Below are positions 9,854-18,696 of a stretch of DNA of 64,000 nt, one piece after another. How positions within the stretch are numbered: position 1 is the first letter of the stretch; each line of letters opens with the position of its first letter. Made by a program: the position numbers and the translations under genes. The notes under the pieces were generated by a model, which was given only the letters and a program-made list of their open reading frames with translations, ran no database searches and had not been told where the DNA came from. Source of the DNA: Leptospira brenneri (GTDB lineage: Bacteria; Spirochaetota; Leptospiria; Leptospirales; Leptospiraceae); contig NZ_NPDQ01000006.1 of the NCBI RefSeq assembly GCF_002812125.1, positions 124,001-188,000 on the forward strand. The letters run 5' to 3'.

Positions 9854-10220
9854 CGTTTTCGAATAACTCCGCTACTTGTTTGATTAACTGTTCATTGTTG
9901 AAAGGTTTCGCCATCCAAGCATCCGCTCCATTGAATAATGCATTGGCAATGATCTCGGGTTTGTCTTCCCCTGATAAAACAATGATTTTAAAATTTTTAT
10001 CATTGATTATTCTTTTTGACTCTTGGATTAGTTTGACTCCGCTGAGTCCAGGCATATTGAAATCGAAGATTCCTAGTCGAATAGAGGAATCTGATTTCAG
10101 AATTTCTAAAGCTTTTTCTCCATTGTTACAAGTTGTTACGGAATGTCCCTGACTACTAAGGGCTAACCTAACTATATTTAAAACAGTTGGAGAATCGTCT
10201 ACTACAAGGATCGATGACAT
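9840..10220 (-). CDS. CheY-like single-domain response regulator
   Basis: 126 residues, a receiver domain alone. The acidic pair in VVDDS, the phospho-acceptor Asp in FDFNMPG (D53), the switch Ser in VLSGED and the conserved Lys in AKPF (K105) are all present. No DNA-binding or other output domain follows. It overlaps the histidine-kinase gene downstream by 14 nt. A good promoter lies just upstream at 10243-10270. Probable role: phosphorylated by the adjacent kinase and acting by protein contact. Confidence 0.93.
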   Translation of the reverse strand: MSSILVVDDSPTVLNIVRLALSSQGHSVTTCNNGEKALEILKSDSSIRLGIFDFNMPGLSGVKLIQESKRIINDKNFKIIVLSGEDKPEIIANALFNGADAWMAKPFNNEQLIKQVAELFENDASF

Positions 10221-10242
10221 TTTTTCCCTAGAGGTGGACGGA

Positions 10243-10270
10243 AATATACTTGGTTCTTTGTTTTCGTCAA
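10243..10270 (-). promoter_or_regulatory. Sigma-70-type promoter for the receiver/kinase pair
   Basis: On the minus strand TTGACG (10270-10265) is separated by 16 nt from TATATT (10248-10243). It sits 23 nt before the ATG of the response regulator and points at it. Both boxes are close to consensus, so this is the best-looking promoter in the window. It would drive the two-gene operon. Confidence 0.6.
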
Positions 10271-10318
10271 GCCATTCCTCACTTAAGAGAATAAAAATCC
10301 GGTGAAAAGAGGACGAAA

Positions 10319-11647
10319 TCAGAACGTCTTTGCATACCCTAAACTAACATAGAATAAATGGACTGGAATATTTTGTAAGGTATATGCTTCTCTGAGCCAA
10401 GTTTTGACAATAGAATCCCTTAGGGAATTCCCAGTATCAATTTGTTCAATGGAATTTAGGATTGAGGTATTGTACGCACCATAAATGCGAGAAGGATTCG
10501 TTACCTTTCCATCTTCGGAACTGCGATTCCAGTGGGCTTTGTTTGGATCTCCACCAGCATATCCATAGTAATTGTTGGTATCCCAGAGGTATAAGTCCGG
10601 ACGAAAGATATGTGCAAATTTGACAAAAAAATCACCAAAGAAAAAGGAAGTGGACGTTGTGATGTCTTGGATTCCGTGTCGGTTGTCCACGGCATTATTT
10701 CCCATTGCATATCCTAAATTAAAATGAGGCATAATTCGAAAAAATTTCTCTTCTCGGAAAGTATAGGACCCACTGAAGGCTAGATAATTTTTACCAGACA
10801 TAAGTCCGCCATTTTCGGTGGAGTATTGTGTGTAATAGGAAATGGTCGGTTTGAATTTTTTTAAAAAAGGAAGATGCCAATGTACAAAGTATTCATGCCA
10901 CATGAGCCGGCTGATCGCATTTGTATTATTCGCATTGAACGTGTTATTTGGTCCTCCGGAAGCAGTTGGATTTTGTTTTTGTGTTGCTGGTGATAGAAGA
11001 GAACTGGAAGTTTTTTGAAAGGTATTGTAAAACCAAATACCCACTGCAAATTCTCCCCAAACACTCGGGTCAAAATGATAACTCATAGAAAAAAACAGCC
11101 CATCTGCTCTTTTGTTTCCATTCGGTTCTTTTTTAGGCCCATACCCATGGTTTGGACTATAACCTAAGCAGGGATCTGAGCTTTCTGTAGCCGTAGAAAT
11201 TCGATTATGAACGGACTGGACACAAGGATCTTGGCTATAGGGATCATAGAATTTTGTTTCTTCTCCCAAGTAAGAAGGACCAACTCCTCCTGGTCTAGAT
11301 TGTAAGATACGTTTATCGGAATCAAAATCATCTCGATTCGTAAGTTGGAAGTTTCCAAAGAGTGACCATTGGAATTTTTTTTCTGGTGACCATACATTGA
11401 CCGAAGGTTGGAGGGCTGGTGCGTACGTAAAACTTTGATAAGTTGCTCCATTCCTACGGCTTTGTGCTTCCCCAACAAAGGAATTCCCTCGCCAAAGGAA
11501 GTCCGAAACAATTTCTGTATTGGTTTCAACAGTGAGTGATTTGGTTTCTTCCGGTTTGGATTCTGATCTTAGAGTAGAAGAAAATACAAAAACTATAACT
11601 AGAAAATTAAGGATTAGGAATCTCGAACATCGTTTGGAATATTTCAC
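10319..11647 (-). CDS. Putative outer-membrane beta-barrel protein
   Basis: 442 residues. A basic start and hydrophobic stretch (about 8-28) form a signal peptide, followed by many alternating, aromatic-rich strands (such as FQWSLFGNFQLTN and FFRIMPHFNLGYAMGN) and a C-terminal Phe (YAKTF), the usual ending of outer-membrane barrels. No named family is recognised. The start lies 41 nt inside the end of the upstream zinc-protease-like gene, so the two are surely translated from one message. Transport or structural role is unknown. Confidence 0.7.
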   Translation of the reverse strand: MKYSKRCSRFLILNFLVIVFVFSSTLRSESKPEETKSLTVETNTEIVSDFLWRGNSFVGEAQSRRNGATYQSFTYAPALQPSVNVWSPEKKFQWSLFGNFQLTNRDDFDSDKRILQSRPGGVGPSYLGEETKFYDPYSQDPCVQSVHNRISTATESSDPCLGYSPNHGYGPKKEPNGNKRADGLFFSMSYHFDPSVWGEFAVGIWFYNTFQKTSSSLLSPATQKQNPTASGGPNNTFNANNTNAISRLMWHEYFVHWHLPFLKKFKPTISYYTQYSTENGGLMSGKNYLAFSGSYTFREEKFFRIMPHFNLGYAMGNNAVDNRHGIQDITTSTSFFFGDFFVKFAHIFRPDLYLWDTNNYYGYAGGDPNKAHWNRSSEDGKVTNPSRIYGAYNTSILNSIEQIDTGNSLRDSIVKTWLREAYTLQNIPVHLFYVSLGYAKTF

Positions 11648-12632
11648 GAAACCTTCTTCCTCCTTCCTTGTTGATGGGGTTTTGTAATAAAGTTTCCGAA
11701 CTATTTTTTGAAGTTAAGATGACCTTGTATTCTTTTTTTAATAGTACAACATGAACATATTCGGCGAAGGCTTCTGCATACGTATCGTCCGCATTGGTCG
11801 CAGCATATAAGGAAACAAATCCAGTATTGGTAAGTTTTTTATAAAGGAATTTGCCTTCAGGAAATAAAGATAGATTAGGAGTTTTTTTGTAGAATTTGAT
11901 TTTGTTTCTTTCGGGAAAGAATGTGGCTTCGTAAGGGGAATAAGTTTCTGACCACCAAATTCCTTCAAAGAGTGGAAACTTACGAAAGTCTCTTTGTGTT
12001 TCTGAAAAATCAGGGGCATGTCCTTTGGTGATTGATAAAATATGGCCTAATTCATGTAATATGATAAATTGAACAGCGGTTTCTATAGAATTACTATCAT
12101 CCAAATGAATTTTGATGGAATGTTCCTTTGAAGGAAGAAAGGCCGTAGATTCTTTTTTGGATGCCCAATCATTTCCTCCATCACCCAGCAGATCAGAATC
12201 TAAAAAAATAATCCCGCCAATGGGTTTTCCATTTTCATCCCGAACAATTCCGGTAAGCCCAGTGGAACCTAAGTTTGTCACAAAGTAGATTCCATAAATG
12301 TAAGAATCTGCAAGGTCATTGACTGCCTTAGGTAATGAGTTCTGAATCTGATTTAGTTTTGTTTTCCAAATGGATAAATCTTTTGTTGGCGAAGGAATGT
12401 CATCAATTCCATCGATGACATTGACAGAAACGAGTGTATCCAATCGATTTTTGTCCAAGGGATAAATCCTCTGGTTCCATGTTCCTTGCAAAGGAGGAAG
12501 GTTTTTCACTTGTAAACCAACATTGTTTTTTGCCCAGTCTGCATATGGGTTGGGCGGTATGGAAAATGAACTAGGGGTACATACCCAAAAAAGGAAAGGA
12601 AGTAAGGATATGATGTAAGGATTCGATCTCAT
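11607..12632 (-). CDS. Secreted HExxH metalloprotease-like protein
   Basis: 341 residues. A hydrophobic N-terminus ends in FWVC at about residue 18, which could be a loose spirochaetal lipobox or an ordinary signal peptide. The zinc motif HELGH sits about 190-200 and a later EAFAEYVH offers the third, glutamate, ligand, the arrangement of gluzincin-type peptidases. No closer family is recognised. It overlaps the downstream barrel-protein gene by 41 nt, which suggests a functional pair at the outer membrane. Only 19 bp separate its start from the likely start of the divergent gene. Confidence 0.7.
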   Translation of the reverse strand: MRSNPYIISLLPFLFWVCTPSSFSIPPNPYADWAKNNVGLQVKNLPPLQGTWNQRIYPLDKNRLDTLVSVNVIDGIDDIPSPTKDLSIWKTKLNQIQNSLPKAVNDLADSYIYGIYFVTNLGSTGLTGIVRDENGKPIGGIIFLDSDLLGDGGNDWASKKESTAFLPSKEHSIKIHLDDSNSIETAVQFIILHELGHILSITKGHAPDFSETQRDFRKFPLFEGIWWSETYSPYEATFFPERNKIKFYKKTPNLSLFPEGKFLYKKLTNTGFVSLYAATNADDTYAEAFAEYVHVVLLKKEYKVILTSKNSSETLLQNPINKEGGRRFREIFQTMFEIPNP

Positions 12633-12651
12633 TTGCCGATTGTATTTCTAT

Positions 12652-12993
12652 ATGAAAGGACTTCTCGGTCTATGCTTTTTTTTGCCATCGATCGTTTTCG
12701 CTGAAATCAATCCTTGGAATTTACGGCCTGATGTGCGTATTTTAACTAGAAAAGAAGTGTCTCATATTGTTATGGAAAGAAGGCCTGACCATTTTCGTGT
12801 GACTCTCATTGTTTCTGAGCGTTTCCCTTACAATTATAAAGCTTTATCACACCCTTTTTTCTTTCGAATGGAAGATGAGAAAAAAGCTTTCGAACTTGCG
12901 AATCAAATGGACAAGTATTTGGATACTGGAAAAGCTTTCACCATCACCTTGAATGGATCAGAGATCCAAACTTTGGTATGGGGAGAACCCTGA
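12652..12993 (+). CDS. Small secreted protein of unknown function
   Basis: 113 residues from ATG 12652 (a TTG at 12640 would add four). The start gives a short signal peptide, MKGLLGLCFFLPSIVFA. The mature part is about 95 residues with no motif I recognise. There is no clear ribosome-binding site in front of either start. It is followed with no gap by the SpoIIE-type phosphatase gene, whose TTG comes immediately after this stop, so the two are likely coupled. Confidence 0.65.
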   Translation: MKGLLGLCFFLPSIVFAEINPWNLRPDVRILTRKEVSHIVMERRPDHFRVTLIVSERFPYNYKALSHPFFFRMEDEKKAFELANQMDKYLDTGKAFTITLNGSEIQTLVWGEP

Positions 12994-14361
12994 TTGACAC
13001 GGTCCTTTTATTTATACTTTAAAGAAATCTTTCGTAAACCTACGAAATCAGAATGGGAAATTTTAAAATTAGTAGAAGCCCGTTATGATAAAGAATATAC
13101 GTTTTATATTTTTATCACTCATGTTATTGTTTACTCACTTCTCATAGCTCCTCCTTTCTCTGAAATTCGTTCGCAAGTATTACCTTATTTACTAGGTGTT
13201 TCGATTGCTCGCTTAATTTTACTTTTACAGTTTTATACTAAAAATATCCCCATCCACAGAGTGATTTATTTCAGCGGATTTGTTGCTGATGGATTGGTTT
13301 ATATTGTTTTTATTGTCGGGATTCATTCCTTCCCTTCGCTTGGGAGTTTTTATTTACTCAATTCCTATTTGATGTCCTTTATTTTCCCAATTCTTTTATA
13401 CAGCACAAGACTTGATCCCAAAGCTTGTATTTTGAGTGCTATTTATTTTTCTGTTTTGCATATCATTTACATTTTTAATTTACCTTCCTCTGTCTCTGAT
13501 CAGTTTTCATTTTTTAGTAAATACTTTTTGGTTTTGGTTTATTGGGGAAGTGCCGCTCTTGGTACAGTTTTTATTTTAAACAAAAGAAAAGACACAACAG
13601 ATATGTACAACCTTTCTGAAGAAAAAAGGTTTATCCAACATGAATTGGAGCTCGCAAAAAAAGTACAAGATGCACTCTTTCCTGGAAATATTAAAATTCC
13701 CAACATTGCTTTTACTTTCTACCGAAAAAGCCCCAATGTGATTGGAGGAGACTTTTTTGATTTCGTCCAACTCCGGGAAGGAAACGTCGGTGTGTTTTTA
13801 ACGGATGTGGCTGGACATGGAATTTCTTCGGCCATGGTTGCTTCCATCATGAAGGTTCTTGTTTCAACAATCCCGTATCGTTTCAAAACAGCTCCCGCCA
13901 AATTAATGGATTATTTAGATGATCGTTTGGCACATGATTTAAATAAATACCATGCATCGGCCATCTATCTATTCTTTGATTTTATTGAGAAAAAGCTGAC
14001 CCTTGGAAATGCGGGACATCCTTATTTGATTTTAGCGCACAAAGGCGAAGATTACCAAGAGTTAGAAACCCAAGGTGCCATCCTTGGGTTTAATATTAAA
14101 ATCCCTCCAATTACAGAAAAGATAATTCCCATTGCACCAGGAGATCGTTTTTTTATTTATACGGACGGACTGATTGAATCTACAGATCCGGAAGGCAATA
14201 GTCTTGGGACTGAGGGGCTTTTAGCGCTTCTCAATCGGCACAGGCAAAGTTCGAACATCAAAGATTTAGAGATCAACCTCCTTACAGAATTAAAATCTGA
14301 TTATGGGCTTGATAGTTTTTCTGATGACACCATGTTTCTTATATTGGAAGTAGAAGAATAA
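12994..14361 (+). CDS. Membrane-bound SpoIIE/RsbU-type PP2C phosphatase
   Basis: 455 residues from a TTG directly after the preceding stop, with GGGGAG as ribosome-binding site. Residues about 40-200 form six membrane segments, then a short linker with the usual LAKKVQDALFP and a PP2C domain (about 220-453). Metal-binding motifs are present: VIGGDFFDF, LTDVAGHG, FIYTDGLIES and the final SDDTMFLIL. Such enzymes dephosphorylate anti-sigma-factor antagonists in partner-switch systems, here controlled by the membrane part. No antagonist or anti-sigma gene is next to it. Confidence 0.92.
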   Translation: MTRSFYLYFKEIFRKPTKSEWEILKLVEARYDKEYTFYIFITHVIVYSLLIAPPFSEIRSQVLPYLLGVSIARLILLLQFYTKNIPIHRVIYFSGFVADGLVYIVFIVGIHSFPSLGSFYLLNSYLMSFIFPILLYSTRLDPKACILSAIYFSVLHIIYIFNLPSSVSDQFSFFSKYFLVLVYWGSAALGTVFILNKRKDTTDMYNLSEEKRFIQHELELAKKVQDALFPGNIKIPNIAFTFYRKSPNVIGGDFFDFVQLREGNVGVFLTDVAGHGISSAMVASIMKVLVSTIPYRFKTAPAKLMDYLDDRLAHDLNKYHASAIYLFFDFIEKKLTLGNAGHPYLILAHKGEDYQELETQGAILGFNIKIPPITEKIIPIAPGDRFFIYTDGLIESTDPEGNSLGTEGLLALLNRHRQSSNIKDLEINLLTELKSDYGLDSFSDDTMFLILEVEE

Positions 14362-14372
14362 GGAGAATTCAT

Positions 14373-15143
14373 TTGTCTTTTTTAGATATCCAAATTAAAT
14401 CCAATTTTGCACTCGTAACCATCAAAAGGCCAGAGGCTCTGAATGCACTGAACGATGTCGTAATTACTGAAATTGGTGATATGGTTGACGAACTAGAATC
14501 CAACAATGCTGTTCGTGGATTCATTCTTACCGGTGAGGGAAAGGCTTTTGTTGCTGGAGCAGACATTGCCAAAATGAAAGAGTTCAATGTTCGGGAAGGT
14601 CAGGCTTTTTCTGAACTCGGCCAAACCGTATTTAGAAAAATGGAACTTTCAAATCTAATCTCGATAGCTGCCATTAATGGATTTTGTCTCGGTGGTGGGA
14701 TGGAACTTGCAATGGCATGTGATATTCGTTATGCGGTAGCATCAGCTAAGTTAGGACTCCCTGAAGTGACTCTCGGTTTACTTCCTGGATTTGGTGGTTC
14801 ACAAAGACTTCCAAGACTGATTGGTGTAGGACGCGCCACAGAACTTATTCTTTCTGGTGATATGATTTCTGCAGACGAAGGATATCGATTGGGACTTATC
14901 AATAAAGTGACAGACCCTGCAGAACTTTTGAATGAATCAGAAAAAACACTTTCTACCATCCTTTCACGGGGACCTAACGCAATTAAGGCGGCAAAAACTG
15001 CGATTCGTCAAGGTTTAGAAACCAATATGCAAGGTGGACTCGAGTGGGAAAAACAACTCTTTGGTGGCAGGTTTGCTGATGAGGAAACCAAAGAAGGTTT
15101 ATCTGCTTTCCTAGAAAAAAGAAAACCAAACTTTAAAGGTTAA
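14373..15143 (+). CDS. Enoyl-CoA hydratase/isomerase family protein
   Basis: 256 residues from TTG 14373, preceded by AGGAG at 14361-14365. Crotonase-fold hallmarks are present: the CoA/oxyanion segment GKAFVAGADIAKM, then NGFCLGGGMELAMACDIR, and the acidic catalytic positions in LGLPEVTLGLLPGFGGSQRL. It probably hydrates 2-enoyl-CoA in beta-oxidation, the main energy route in Leptospira. The exact chain-length or acyl specificity is unknown. It ends 3 nt before the DUF192 lipoprotein gene. Confidence 0.93.
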   Translation: MSFLDIQIKSNFALVTIKRPEALNALNDVVITEIGDMVDELESNNAVRGFILTGEGKAFVAGADIAKMKEFNVREGQAFSELGQTVFRKMELSNLISIAAINGFCLGGGMELAMACDIRYAVASAKLGLPEVTLGLLPGFGGSQRLPRLIGVGRATELILSGDMISADEGYRLGLINKVTDPAELLNESEKTLSTILSRGPNAIKAAKTAIRQGLETNMQGGLEWEKQLFGGRFADEETKEGLSAFLEKRKPNFKG

Positions 15144-15146
15144 TGT

Positions 15147-15611
15147 ATGAAAACACGGATTGGAATTCTACTCTTCCTTTTAGCACTTTCTTTTTGTAGA
15201 CAAGCAGAATCCTTTCCGTCACAAACAAACACTCCTGAAATTATTTTTGGGAGCGTTGCCGATCGTGCTTTAAAATTGGAAATTGCCAACACTCCTTCTA
15301 CTCGTGCTACCGGGCTTATGTATAGAACCAAACTTGGGGAAGATGAGGGTATGCTTTTTGTATTCCGTCGCCCCGAAGTTTTAAGTTTTTGGATGAAGAA
15401 TACTCTGATTCCCCTGTCGATTGGTTATTTTTCAGAAGATATGCGACTTTTAGAATCATTCGACATGAAACCCAACCAAACCGAAGAAGTATATAATTCT
15501 AGAAAACCTGCGATGTATGCTTTGGAAGTCAATCAGGGTTGGTTTGCAAAACATAAAATTGGTAAAGATGCTGTCCTCACTTTGGAAAGAAAGGTCTCTG
15601 CTCGAGATTAA
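15147..15611 (+). CDS. DUF192-family lipoprotein
   Basis: 154 residues. The signal peptide ends in LSFC, so the protein is probably a lipoprotein with Cys17-18 as anchor. The mature part carries the DUF192 (PF02643) signatures: RATGLMYRTKLGEDEGMLFVF, then SFWMKNTLIPLSIGYF and the C-terminal ALEVNQGWFAKH.IGKDAVL. The family is widespread but without settled biochemistry. It begins 3 nt after the enoyl-CoA hydratase gene. Confidence 0.9.
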   Translation: MKTRIGILLFLLALSFCRQAESFPSQTNTPEIIFGSVADRALKLEIANTPSTRATGLMYRTKLGEDEGMLFVFRRPEVLSFWMKNTLIPLSIGYFSEDMRLLESFDMKPNQTEEVYNSRKPAMYALEVNQGWFAKHKIGKDAVLTLERKVSARD

Positions 15612-15626
15612 ATTTTCTCTTTTTAC

Positions 15627-15666
15627 TTGAATCTCTGATGCCCATGGTTAGTATTTTTTACCATGG
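15627..15666 (+). promoter_or_regulatory. Possible glgP promoter with flanking inverted repeat
   Basis: TTGAAT (15627-15632) and TAGTAT (15649-15654) are 16 nt apart. A 7-bp inverted repeat, CCATGGT (15642-15648) and ACCATGG (15660-15666), brackets the -10 box and includes the glgP ATG at 15663. If the promoter is used, transcription would begin at or within a few bases of the start codon. No ribosome-binding site is visible in front of this ATG. Confidence 0.3.
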
Positions 15667-18176
15667 TTGTCAATAATCCTCGTTTAATTACACTTTTATC
15701 TGAAGAACAAAAAGCCGACTTGGCTTCGATGGAAAAACAATTTGCCCATCACTTAGAATATACCATTGGTAAAAATAGATTTAATCTTAAAAACGAAGAT
15801 ATCTACAAAGCACTTGGACATACAATCAGAGACTTTCTGATCGATCGTTTGAATGTCACTCATGAACGTTACCGGAATGAAAATCCCAAAAGAGTTTTTT
15901 ATTTTTCTTTAGAATTTCTCATGGGTCGTACTCTGATGAATGCTCTCATTAGTCTTGGGTTATACGAAACAATCCAAGTGATGCTTCGAGGAATTGGTTT
16001 TGAACTCACAGATGTATTGGAGTTTGAAACAGATGCAGGGCTTGGGAATGGGGGACTTGGTCGACTTGCCGCTTGTTTTTTGGACTCTATGGCCACACTG
16101 AATGTCCCTGGATTCGGTTACGGAATTCGTTATGATTATGGGATCTTTAACCAAATCATCGCTAACGGAAATCAGTTAGAGATGCCTGACCATTGGGATG
16201 CTGATGGAGTTCCTTATGAAGTGGTGCGTTCTGATATTTCCTTCTCAGTAGGATTTTTTGGACATACGGAAACAAAGGTTTCAGGGAAAGGAAAAATCCA
16301 ACATGACTGGGTTCCCGATGAAACGGTTCTCGCTTCCGCCCATGATTATCCCATCCCTGGATTTAACACGAGTACGGTGAACTACCTCCGTCTTTGGGCA
16401 GCTAGATCTTCTGAAGAATTTAATTTGGACTATTTCAATCACGGTGATTATATGAAAGCCGTACAAGATAAATCCATATCCGAAAATATTTCAAAGGTAT
16501 TGTATCCGAACGACACCACCGAACAAGGAAAGGTGCTTCGTCTCAAACAACAATATTTTATGGTTTGTGCTTCTCTCCAAGATATTTTGATCCAATATCG
16601 CGAAACCAATTCCAATTTAAAGGAACTACCGAACTACATCGCCATCCAATTGAATGATACCCATCCCAGTATTGGAATCGCTGAACTCATGCGTATATTC
16701 ATAGATAATGAAGAAATGGATTGGGAACAAGCCTGGGAGATTGTCACTAAAGTTTTTTCTTATACCAATCATACTGTTTTGCCGGAGGCTTTGGAAACCT
16801 GGCGAGTGGAACTTTTTGAAAGACTTTTGCCAAGACATCTAGAAATCATTTATGAAATCAATCATCGATTTTTATCAGAGGTTCGTAGTAGGGGTGTATT
16901 ATCAGAATCAGAAATCCAACAGGTGAGTATCATTGAGGAAGGAAATGAAAAACGAATTCGTATGGCAAACTTAGCTGTGATTGGTTCTTACCGTGTCAAT
17001 GGAGTTGCCGAGTTACATTCTGAACTCATTAAAAAAACGATTTTCCAAGCATTTACGAAAGTTTTCCCTGAAAAATTTAATAACAAAACAAACGGAATCA
17101 CTCCTCGTCGATGGTTATTGCAATCTAACCCTAGTTTGGCGAATTTGATTTCTAAACGAATTGGAAATGGTTTTACGACGGATTTATACAAACTAAAAGA
17201 ATTAGAAACCTTTGTGGGCGATGTTGATTTTCGAAACGATTGGCAAGTTGTAAAACAAACGGCAAAAGAAGATTTAGCCAAACTCATCAAAAGTGAAACA
17301 GGAATCTCCATCGATCCTAAATCCCTCATTGATGTACAGGTCAAAAGGTTTCATGAATACAAGCGCCAACTCTTGAATATCTTACGAGTGATTGCTCTTT
17401 ACCGTCGGATCAAAGAAAATCCTTCTCGTGAAGTGACACCACGAACGGTTATTTTTGGTGGGAAAGCAGCTCCTGGTTATTATATGGCCAAACTCATCAT
17501 CAAACTCATAAATAATGTGGCTTGGGTCATCAACCGAGATCCAGATGTTGCGGATCGCTTAAAAGTAGTATTTCTACCCAATTACCGAGTGAGTCTTGCG
17601 GAAAGGATCATTCCTGGAACGAATCTTTCTGAACAAATTTCCACAGCAGGTACAGAAGCCTCGGGAACCAGCAACATGAAATTTATGTTAAACGGTGCTC
17701 TGACCATCGGAACTTTGGACGGAGCCAATGTGGAAATTTTGGAAGAGGTGGGGCCTGAAAATATGTATATATTTGGCCTTCATACCGAAGAAGTGTATCG
17801 CCTGAAAGAGGCAGGATACCAACCAGCTGATTACATTCGCAAAAATGATGAACTCCACCGGGTTCTTTTGATGATTCGGGAAAATCTATTCTCCATCGGA
17901 GAACCGGGTATTTTCGGGCCTATCTATGACAGTCTTTATTACACTGATAATTACCTCCTCATGGCTGATTTTGCGGCTTATGACGAGACCCAAAACCTCG
18001 TGGCGAAGGATTATTTGGACGAAACCACTTGGACCAAAAAATCCATCCTCAATGTGGCGAGGTCCGGCAAATTTTCCTCAGATCGCACGATCCGAGAATA
18101 TGCGAAGGATATTTGGAAGGTCCCCCTTCTTGACACAGTTCCTCCCAAAACTATCTATAAATTGCCACAAAACTGA
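15663..18176 (+). CDS. glgP: Glycogen/starch phosphorylase
   Basis: 837 residues, normal for family GT35. It releases glucose 1-phosphate from alpha-1,4-glucans. Conserved segments include YFSLEFLMGRTLMNAL near 80, ETDAGLGNGGLGRLAACFLDS, NDTHPSIGIAELMR, VKRFHEYKRQLLN, and the PLP-lysine region EASGTSNMKFMLNGALTIGT with the cofactor Lys. GTLDGANVEI follows as expected. The gene is preceded by a short gap with a possible promoter and is followed by a response-regulator gene. It indicates use of a stored glucan. Confidence 0.96.
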   Translation: MVVNNPRLITLLSEEQKADLASMEKQFAHHLEYTIGKNRFNLKNEDIYKALGHTIRDFLIDRLNVTHERYRNENPKRVFYFSLEFLMGRTLMNALISLGLYETIQVMLRGIGFELTDVLEFETDAGLGNGGLGRLAACFLDSMATLNVPGFGYGIRYDYGIFNQIIANGNQLEMPDHWDADGVPYEVVRSDISFSVGFFGHTETKVSGKGKIQHDWVPDETVLASAHDYPIPGFNTSTVNYLRLWAARSSEEFNLDYFNHGDYMKAVQDKSISENISKVLYPNDTTEQGKVLRLKQQYFMVCASLQDILIQYRETNSNLKELPNYIAIQLNDTHPSIGIAELMRIFIDNEEMDWEQAWEIVTKVFSYTNHTVLPEALETWRVELFERLLPRHLEIIYEINHRFLSEVRSRGVLSESEIQQVSIIEEGNEKRIRMANLAVIGSYRVNGVAELHSELIKKTIFQAFTKVFPEKFNNKTNGITPRRWLLQSNPSLANLISKRIGNGFTTDLYKLKELETFVGDVDFRNDWQVVKQTAKEDLAKLIKSETGISIDPKSLIDVQVKRFHEYKRQLLNILRVIALYRRIKENPSREVTPRTVIFGGKAAPGYYMAKLIIKLINNVAWVINRDPDVADRLKVVFLPNYRVSLAERIIPGTNLSEQISTAGTEASGTSNMKFMLNGALTIGTLDGANVEILEEVGPENMYIFGLHTEEVYRLKEAGYQPADYIRKNDELHRVLLMIRENLFSIGEPGIFGPIYDSLYYTDNYLLMADFAAYDETQNLVAKDYLDETTWTKKSILNVARSGKFSSDRTIREYAKDIWKVPLLDTVPPKTIYKLPQN

Positions 18177-18225
18177 ATCGACACAAAAGAACTAAGGTTA
18201 TATTGTTCCAAGGAAAGGGTTCCAA

Positions 18226-18696
18226 ATGAGTAAAGGTTACATTATATGTGTCGATGATGAAATATCGGTATTGGAGACGCTCGCAGAACAGCTTCTAGCT
18301 CGATTTGGCGAATCCCATATCATTGAAACCGCGAGTAGTGCGGAAGAGGCGCTTTCCCTCATTGATGAAATCATCAGTAGCAACGACATCGTGGAGTTGA
18401 TTGTTTCTGACCAAGTGATGCCTGGAATGAAGGGAGATCGGTTTCTGGAACAGGTACACCACCGAGCTCCTGATGCGATCAAAATCCTCCTCACTGGCCA
18501 AGCGGGACTTGATTCGGCAATCTATGCCATTAATAACGGGGGACTCAGTCGGTATGTCGAAAAACCTTGGAACATTGAAGAACTATCCAAAGACATCAAA
18601 GACCTACTCGATAAGTTTCGGCAGAATTTGGAAAACCAACATCTCATCCAAGCTCTCAACCGCCGTATCATCGAATTGGAATCACAGCAACAGTAA
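18226..18696 (+). CDS. Response regulator, single receiver domain
   Basis: 156 residues with AAGGAAAGG as ribosome-binding site. The receiver has the acidic pair VDDE (10-12), the phospho-acceptor Asp in SDQVMPG (D62), Thr in LLTGQ and Lys in VEKPW (K113). The VMPGMKG...LLTGQ pattern is typical of receivers linked to PP2C or HD-GYP proteins, but here only a 35-residue helical tail follows. The stop at 18694 lies inside the upstream extension of the HEAT-protein frame, which hints at coupling with that gene. Confidence 0.92.
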   Translation: MSKGYIICVDDEISVLETLAEQLLARFGESHIIETASSAEEALSLIDEIISSNDIVELIVSDQVMPGMKGDRFLEQVHHRAPDAIKILLTGQAGLDSAIYAINNGGLSRYVEKPWNIEELSKDIKDLLDKFRQNLENQHLIQALNRRIIELESQQQ

